This document shows, in pieces, positions 59,349 through 64,000 of a DNA stretch of 64,000 nt. The number at the start of each line of letters is the position of its first letter. The stretch's first letter is position 1. This DNA is from Planctomycetia bacterium (GTDB taxonomy: Bacteria > Planctomycetota > Planctomycetia > Gemmatales > HRBIN36), in assembly GCA_016795155.1 (NCBI GenBank), contig JAEUIE010000002.1:124001-188000 (forward strand). Direction: 5' to 3'. The position numbers were made by a program, and so were the translations under genes. The notes below the pieces were generated by a model. The model made no database searches, was not told the origin of the DNA, and saw nothing but the letters and a program-made list of their open reading frames with translations.

Positions 59349-61361
59349 ATGGCCGGCATACTATTGCTTGCGCTTTGCATTCTGCCTCAGGGTCCGCCTC
59401 AAGATCAGCCACCTTCGGGCGGGTTGCCTTTGCCTCGGGCCATGGATGCAGCTCCGCTGCGGGAAATGCTCTACAACCGCAATCGACCCCAGGAACAGAG
59501 CCAGGCTGCCTTGCTGCTGATACAGTCCGATTCTGCTGAAGTAGCGGCACTGGTAACTTTTGAGATGAGTCGCTGGGATCGAGCCGACGTGTTTCAGGCG
59601 TTGGCATCAGCGATCCGGCTTCGCCGCGATCTTCGTTTCATGCCACCTCTGTTGGATGCATTGGCCGCGGAACAGGTTCCCATTCGGCAGGCTTCTATTG
59701 AAACACTGTCTACCTTGCCTGCAGCCCAGGTTCACGAGGCACTTGTCAGGATTGCACAGGATCGAGCTATGGTAGCACTGCGAAGGCAGGCTGCTGCGGA
59801 AGCCTTGGGAAGGATTGCCAGCAAGGCCTGTGTCGTTTCCCTGATTGATCTGGTCAAGAGTGATTCGCCTGGCGTCAGGCAGGCAGCAATACAGTCTTTG
59901 CAGGAAATCAGCGGGCAGGATTATGGCGCTGATCTCAGCCAGTGGGAACGATGGTGGCAGGCCTATGTTCCACTCAGCGACACCGAATGGCAGGCAACAC
60001 GCTTACGATTTTTTGCTGCACGTTCTCGACGATTGCGGGATGAGCTGGATCAGGCCGAATCGACATTGTTGCAGTTGCACAAGGAACTGCTCGATAAAGT
60101 GCTGCCTGCAGATTTGGCCAACACGTTACGCAATTTATCCAACAATCCTTATCCGGCAGTACGTGAACTTGCAGTTACCCGCATCGCAGAGCAGTTCAGT
60201 CGTAAAGATCTCGATCAACCTTCGCGCAAACAGTACACCGACATTCTTCTGACGCTCAGTAAGGATGCCAACGCCCTGGTGCAGCAGCGTGCTGTAGTAT
60301 CGTTGGAGAAGGCAGATTCGCCTGAGGTATATCGACTCCTCATCGAGTTGCTTAGAGACCGTTCTTACAAAGTGCGGGCAGCAGCTGCACGCAGCTTGGG
60401 AAACTATCGTGGTAAAATTCCCTTGCCCGATACTCAGGAAAGCACACTGGCGGCTTTGGAAGCTGCTTTGAAAGATTCATCTTCCAATGTAGTGGCCCAG
60501 GCTGCCATCAGCATCGGTGCATTGCGGTTGCCACGATCAGGTGTATTGCTGGCAAGACTGTTGAAACATCCCACGGAAGAAGTTCGGCTGGCGGCCAGCG
60601 CGGCGCTCGAAACCGTAGCGAGTTGCCAGGTATACTTCGAAGTAATTGACGCATTAGATACCGTTTCACCAGAAGCACGCTTATATCTCGTGGGCTGTTT
60701 AGCCACGATTGGCGAAGTAGATGGTTTGCCGGAAGTGGAGCAGGCGCGACTGCTGAAACGTCTGGAGCAGATTCTCACTCAGGATGGAGACCCTGGAGTT
60801 CGCAGCAAGGCAGCCGTTGCCTTGGGAAAAGTGGGAGGCACTTCTGTTTTGACACTGCTTTGGCAAAGAGTGTACGGCAATGAAGATTCCCGCGTGCAGG
60901 ATCATGCCTGGCGGGCGCTGGTCGATATCCTTTATCGGCAGCAGAGTTGGACCTTGCTTAATCAGTGGGAACGATACTTGGCAGATCAAGGGCAGGGCGG
61001 AAAACGATTGCAGTTGCTTCAGGAAATTCGAGATCGTTGGGCCAGGGTGGAAGAAACACGCCAATATGCCGAAGTGCTGACGATGGCACTCATCGATGCG
61101 GGACTTGCGCAAAAACAATGGTCACTCGTCATGCCGATCTGTCTGGAATTGATACGCAGTGCCCCGCAGGATTCACAACGAGAAGCAAGACTCAGGTTGC
61201 TTCTGATCGCTGGTCAACAGGCTGTTCAGGAAGGCAAGGGGAATGAGATCGTCATTATGCTGAAAGAAATCGATACTTATCTACCTGCATTCAAGGAATT
61301 GGCTGTAGCGTTTGATGATCTGAAAAGAAGAATTTCAGCATCACCCGGCGGGAATAAGTAA
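59349..61361 (+). CDS. Exported HEAT-repeat protein
   Basis: The 670-residue product has a signal peptide (MAGILLLALCILPQG) and a proline-rich segment, followed by tandem HEAT/PBS-lyase-type repeats. Repeats show as VALRRQAAAEALGRIASKAC, GVRQAAIQSLQEISG, KVRAAAARSLGNY, NVVAQAAISIGALRLPR, EVRLAASAALETVAS and GVRSKAAVALGKVGG. These form an alpha solenoid for protein binding. A coiled segment around 230-270 (ARSRRLRDELDQAESTLLQL) interrupts the repeats. The role is unknown; similar proteins are common in planctomycetes. AAGGGG precedes the ATG at 59349. Confidence 0.82.
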   Translation: MAGILLLALCILPQGPPQDQPPSGGLPLPRAMDAAPLREMLYNRNRPQEQSQAALLLIQSDSAEVAALVTFEMSRWDRADVFQALASAIRLRRDLRFMPPLLDALAAEQVPIRQASIETLSTLPAAQVHEALVRIAQDRAMVALRRQAAAEALGRIASKACVVSLIDLVKSDSPGVRQAAIQSLQEISGQDYGADLSQWERWWQAYVPLSDTEWQATRLRFFAARSRRLRDELDQAESTLLQLHKELLDKVLPADLANTLRNLSNNPYPAVRELAVTRIAEQFSRKDLDQPSRKQYTDILLTLSKDANALVQQRAVVSLEKADSPEVYRLLIELLRDRSYKVRAAAARSLGNYRGKIPLPDTQESTLAALEAALKDSSSNVVAQAAISIGALRLPRSGVLLARLLKHPTEEVRLAASAALETVASCQVYFEVIDALDTVSPEARLYLVGCLATIGEVDGLPEVEQARLLKRLEQILTQDGDPGVRSKAAVALGKVGGTSVLTLLWQRVYGNEDSRVQDHAWRALVDILYRQQSWTLLNQWERYLADQGQGGKRLQLLQEIRDRWARVEETRQYAEVLTMALIDAGLAQKQWSLVMPICLELIRSAPQDSQREARLRLLLIAGQQAVQEGKGNEIVIMLKEIDTYLPAFKELAVAFDDLKRRISASPGGNK

Positions 61362-61436
61362 ACCTTGGAATTGCTGCGAAGTCCTAAGAGCAGGTCTAGC
61401 CTGCAGTATGTCATAGTAGTAAACTTCAAGAGGATA

Positions 61437-61511
<75 letters not shown>

Positions 61512-61519
61512 CTGAAGTA

Positions 61520-61547
61520 AACCTCGGTGTTTTACCGGGGTTTTCTT
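61520..61547 (+). terminator. Terminator after tRNA-Pro
   Basis: Arms AACCTCGGT (61520-61528) and ACCGGGGTT (61534-61542) pair over 9 bp with one wobble, with a T-rich tail (TTTTCTT). It ends tRNA transcription before the recombinase gene. Confidence 0.75.
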
Positions 61548-61615
61548 ATTTGGTGGAGATCCCGTGTGTAGAATCTTGCGTCCAAAATGCACGGTTCATG
61601 CACGGATCTCCCACC

Positions 61616-62659
61616 ATGCGATCTCGCAAGCCCTGGTACCGCAAACAGACTGATGCCTGGTACGTCACCATCGATGGTACCCAGCACTGCTTAGCCACTG
61701 GAAAGAAGAACAAGAAGGAAGCCGATCTAGAATTCCACAAGCTCATGACCGAGCGGGGAATTCTGCCGAAGTCTCTGAAGAGATGTTCGGTCAAAACCAT
61801 CATTGATCTTTTCCTTGATTGGTCCAAGACTCATCACGAGCCTGAAACGGCCAAATTGCATCGTGCCTTTCTGACTGACTTCTCCGGTTTCAGCAATTAC
61901 AGTTCTCTGACCACTGATTCTATACTCCCCTTGCATGTTACACGTTGGGTTGATGCCAGGCCCACTTGGAAATCCAAGCGAGCTGCCATGGCCAGTGTCA
62001 AAAGGCTTTTCTCGTGGGCTGAGCAGGAAGGTTTACTGAAAGAAAACCGTCTACGCCGGATTAAGCTGCCTGCCAACAAGTCGAGAATGGTAACTCTTTC
62101 TGAGAAAGAACGGCACGAAGTTCTTGATGCAATCAAAGACAAAGCCTTCAAGCGTTTCGTAATCGCATTACAGAATACTGGGTGCAGACCGAGTGAGATT
62201 GCTCGCGTGACAGCAAGCGACGTTTATTTGGACAAGGGAATTTGGATTCTGCACAAGCACAAAACGGGGAAACACACTGGCAAGCCTCGTGTCATCTACT
62301 TGAACGATGAGATGATGAAACTCTGTACGGAACTGGTGGCTGAACATCCTACAGGACCGTTGTTCACAACCATGAAGCGAGTCAGAGTGAATGGCGAACT
62401 CCAAGAGCGTGGATTTTCCAAGAACGGCATTCGCTGTAGATTTCGGGAACTAAGGAAGAAACTCCCTCACCTCCAGCAACTGATTGCCTACGCGTATCGC
62501 CATTCGTTTGCTACTGATGCTTTGGAAAAAGGTGTTGGCGTTGCCCAGGTGGCGGAGTTGCTTGGCCATCAGTCGCTGGACATGCTCACCAAGCATTACT
62601 GCCATTTGAATCAGCGAATCGAACATCTTCGCCAAGCAGCCAATTCGGCGACTGCCTAG
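61616..62659 (+). CDS. Tyrosine recombinase / phage-type integrase
   Basis: The 347-residue product has an N-terminal arm/SAM-like region (about 1-165) and a C-terminal catalytic domain. Catalytic residues are Arg in TGCRPSEIARV, Lys in the HKTGKHTGKPR hairpin, Arg-His in AYAYRHSFATDAL, His in LLGHQSLDM and the nucleophile Tyr in KHYCHL. At the usual H-x-x-R position the histidine is replaced by Tyr (YAYR), as in some relatives. It integrates an element into a tRNA gene; the nearby tRNA-Pro fits. The start ATG at 61616 is chosen by its reading frame; the upstream open frame overlaps the tRNA and is not used. Confidence 0.92.
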   Translation: MRSRKPWYRKQTDAWYVTIDGTQHCLATGKKNKKEADLEFHKLMTERGILPKSLKRCSVKTIIDLFLDWSKTHHEPETAKLHRAFLTDFSGFSNYSSLTTDSILPLHVTRWVDARPTWKSKRAAMASVKRLFSWAEQEGLLKENRLRRIKLPANKSRMVTLSEKERHEVLDAIKDKAFKRFVIALQNTGCRPSEIARVTASDVYLDKGIWILHKHKTGKHTGKPRVIYLNDEMMKLCTELVAEHPTGPLFTTMKRVRVNGELQERGFSKNGIRCRFRELRKKLPHLQQLIAYAYRHSFATDALEKGVGVAQVAELLGHQSLDMLTKHYCHLNQRIEHLRQAANSATA

Positions 62660-62837
62660 AGACGGAATCTGACTTCGAAGAGAAGTTTATCGAGCGACGT
62701 AAACCTTTCACGTAAACCCGAATGTCAGGATTGTTGTAGCTGCAAGAACTCTGCCACCGTTTCGAGATGCCACTAGAAAACTTCCAGTGTCATCCAACGA
62801 ATCAGGGAGAGTCCTTTTGGTAATACCGAAACAGTTC

Positions 62838-63365
62838 TTACATAAGTGCTCCTGGCTCTCGGTCACGAAAGCTAAACGATTCCTTCGATGTAAGTATCAC
62901 GTGATCTAACAACCTTATGCCCATGACGCGACTGGCTTGAGCAATCTGAGCCGTTAGCTTTTTGTCAGCGTATGATGGCATCACTTGACCAGACGGGTGA
63001 TTATGGGCCACGAGAATGGCACAGCTTGCCGTTTGCAAGGCTATCCCAAGAATCAACCGAACATCTACGGGGCAATCCTGAAAACCACCCGAGTAGAGCT
63101 TAATCCATCCGTTGACATCCAGCGAATTTGACAAGCAGATCAGCATGAACTCTTCTCGAAGCTCAAGCGTGTCCTTATCCCAAAGTTGCCGCAAATAATG
63201 AATGGCTACCTCAGTGGAATCAATCCGATAACTTGGATAGTCCTGCTGCTTCCTTCGATAACTCAACTTGAGTTCAGCTAGCTGGGCAGTCTTCTTAAAT
63301 GCTGCTAAGGCAATGCGTTCCGATTTTGCTATTTCAGTTTCTGGTGTGTATGTGTTGATCGTCAT
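62838..63365 (-). CDS. Short RadC-like JAB/MPN-domain protein
   Basis: This 175-residue protein has the RadC JAB/MPN fold: LREEFMLICLSNSLDVNGWI, then LILGIALQTASCAILVAHNHPSGQVMPSYADKKL, which is the H-x-H-P-x-G...D metal-binding motif. Cellular RadC proteins are about 220 residues with a helix-hairpin-helix region in front; this one lacks most of it. Short RadC copies are typical of plasmids and integrated elements, where their role is unclear. AAGGAG precedes the ATG. It is the second gene of the tRNA-linked element. Confidence 0.88.
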   Translation of the reverse strand: MTINTYTPETEIAKSERIALAAFKKTAQLAELKLSYRRKQQDYPSYRIDSTEVAIHYLRQLWDKDTLELREEFMLICLSNSLDVNGWIKLYSGGFQDCPVDVRLILGIALQTASCAILVAHNHPSGQVMPSYADKKLTAQIAQASRVMGIRLLDHVILTSKESFSFRDREPGALM

Positions 63366-63381
63366 GTTTATTCTCCTTGAA

Positions 63382-63401
63382 GGTCAGGCGGACGCCTGAC
63401 C
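63382..63401. repeat. Short perfect inverted repeat between radC and the DUF6573-like gene
   Basis: GGTCAGGC (63382-63389) and GCCTGACC (63394-63401) form an 8-bp stem with loop GGAC. It lies in the 43-base gap between the two genes. With no T-run it may modulate translation or mRNA stability rather than terminate. A similar short palindrome, CACGGC-GTA-GCCGTG, lies at 63933-63947. Confidence 0.55.
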
Positions 63402-63408
63402 ATTTCGA

Positions 63409-63780
63409 TTAATCCTCTTCCGGCATCATGATGGTGAGACATGGATTCCCTGCATCGTCGTACCCTCTGAGCGATTTCAAGGTGACTTTTCTGGCTCCAT
63501 TCCCGTTGTCGACCTGGAGCGAGAAGAGAAGCCCCTCTTTTTGCGTCGTACATAGCCGAATGGCGTATCGAAGCATTTGGAGAACATCCCAGAGTCGTCC
63601 GGTTTCATCTTGCCAGTCTGCAGATGGTGGCACCTGCACATACTTGCCATGCACGGTAGAGGTCATCGCAACAGGCACTTTGAAACCCGCTTCCGCTGCA
63701 AGTTTTGAAACGTCTATTAGTACCCCGTCCTCGATTGCCTGGATTCTGGTGTAGCTATAAATGATGTTGTCTTTGTTCAT
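63409..63780 (-). CDS. Small mobile-element protein, DUF6573-like
   Basis: The 123-residue product starts MNKDNIIYSYTRIQAIEDGV and continues LIDVSKLAAEAGFKVPVAMT, a pattern seen in small DUF6573-like proteins of plasmids and integrative elements. TGRLWDVLQMLRYAIRL is a central helix. The function is not known. The ATG at 63780 has AGGAAAAAACAG upstream; the longer frame to 63903 is not needed. It lies 43 bases ahead of radC, and both are probably cotranscribed, with a hairpin between (63382-63401). Confidence 0.65.
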   Translation of the reverse strand: MNKDNIIYSYTRIQAIEDGVLIDVSKLAAEAGFKVPVAMTSTVHGKYVQVPPSADWQDETGRLWDVLQMLRYAIRLCTTQKEGLLFSLQVDNGNGARKVTLKSLRGYDDAGNPCLTIMMPEED

Positions 63781-64000
63781 CTGTTTTTTCCTGATGTCGA
63801 CTGATGCCCCCAAGCAGTCGAGCGTTACCCCGTAGCCGATTAGCAAAATCGCATTTTCGGCTTGAGGGGGGCCGGGTGTTTCTCGCCCCTTTGGGAAACA
63901 CACGGCCCCCCGATCCGAAAATACAAAACAGACACGGCGTAGCCGTGACCATCTGGTGTTAAACTGTTCGTAGTGGAAGAACGTAGCGAAGCGATTGCAA

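Noticed and set aside
63755-63952. 65-codon minus-strand frame at the right end
   Set aside because: It runs upstream of and overlaps the start of the small mobile-element gene, has no ribosome site and looks unlike a protein.

Overview
The window looks like chromosomal DNA of a planctomycete, most likely a Gemmataceae-type organism. The pointers are: a DUF1559 protein with a prepilin-like N-terminus; two large exported proteins that start with a basic stretch followed by an LE(D/S)R-x-(I/V)-P motif; a small lipocalin-like protein of the kind expanded in Gemmata; a PEP-CTERM protein; DUF4159, CotH, DUF1573 and PQQ-propeller proteins; and many exported proteins of unknown role. Base composition looks roughly balanced by eye. 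No rRNA, CRISPR array or insertion sequence was seen.

Layout. 1-5.4 kb: tail of an HtrA-like protein, then minus-strand transporter/acetyltransferase and sugar-transferase/kinase pairs and smpB. 5.5-13.2 kb: the most unusual block, all on the minus strand: GAF-HlyD adaptor, HlyD adaptor with a WD40 propeller inserted in it, PqqD-like/M50 protease/HlyD fusion, then a receiver-HTH regulator with its own promoter and a CoxG-like protein. 13.4-33.1 kb: exported proteins (Cys-rich protein, M36 metallopeptidase with PPC domain, squalene-cyclase-like/DUF4159 protein, PEP-CTERM protein, multihaem lipoprotein operon, seven-repeat RTX/cadherin-like protein), with two toxin-antitoxin pairs (DUF433/DUF5615 and ParDE-like) and a radical SAM enzyme between them. 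33.5-45.5 kb: mainly core metabolism and housekeeping (aceE, nucleoside-type MFS transporter, rpsT, AhpD-like protein, DUF2760, mqnE, membrane MutS homologue). 45.5-61.4 kb: a VapC/Phd pair, S9 peptidase, HpcH/HpaI aldolase, CAP and CotH proteins, FHA protein, PQQ propeller overlapping a thiS-thiG fusion, HIT, truA, a GT39 glycosyltransferase and a HEAT-repeat protein. 61.4-64 kb: tRNA-Pro(GGG), then a tyrosine recombinase, a short RadC protein and a small mobile-element protein, which is the left end of an integrated element that runs out of the window.

How the parts fit. The three adaptor genes at 6.8-13.2 kb share one promoter-like sequence and short spacings. They probably form one envelope assembly (peptide recognition, intramembrane proteolysis and a periplasm-spanning adaptor), with a GAF module sensing in the cytoplasm. 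The receiver-HTH gene directly downstream may be its regulator. mqnE implies menaquinone synthesis by the futalosine route, and aceE implies a homodimeric E1 pyruvate dehydrogenase. The other notable point is the thiS-thiG fusion, whose linker is a GC-rich palindromic repeat read in frame. Upstream of that gene is a compact sequence that folds as a three-way junction.
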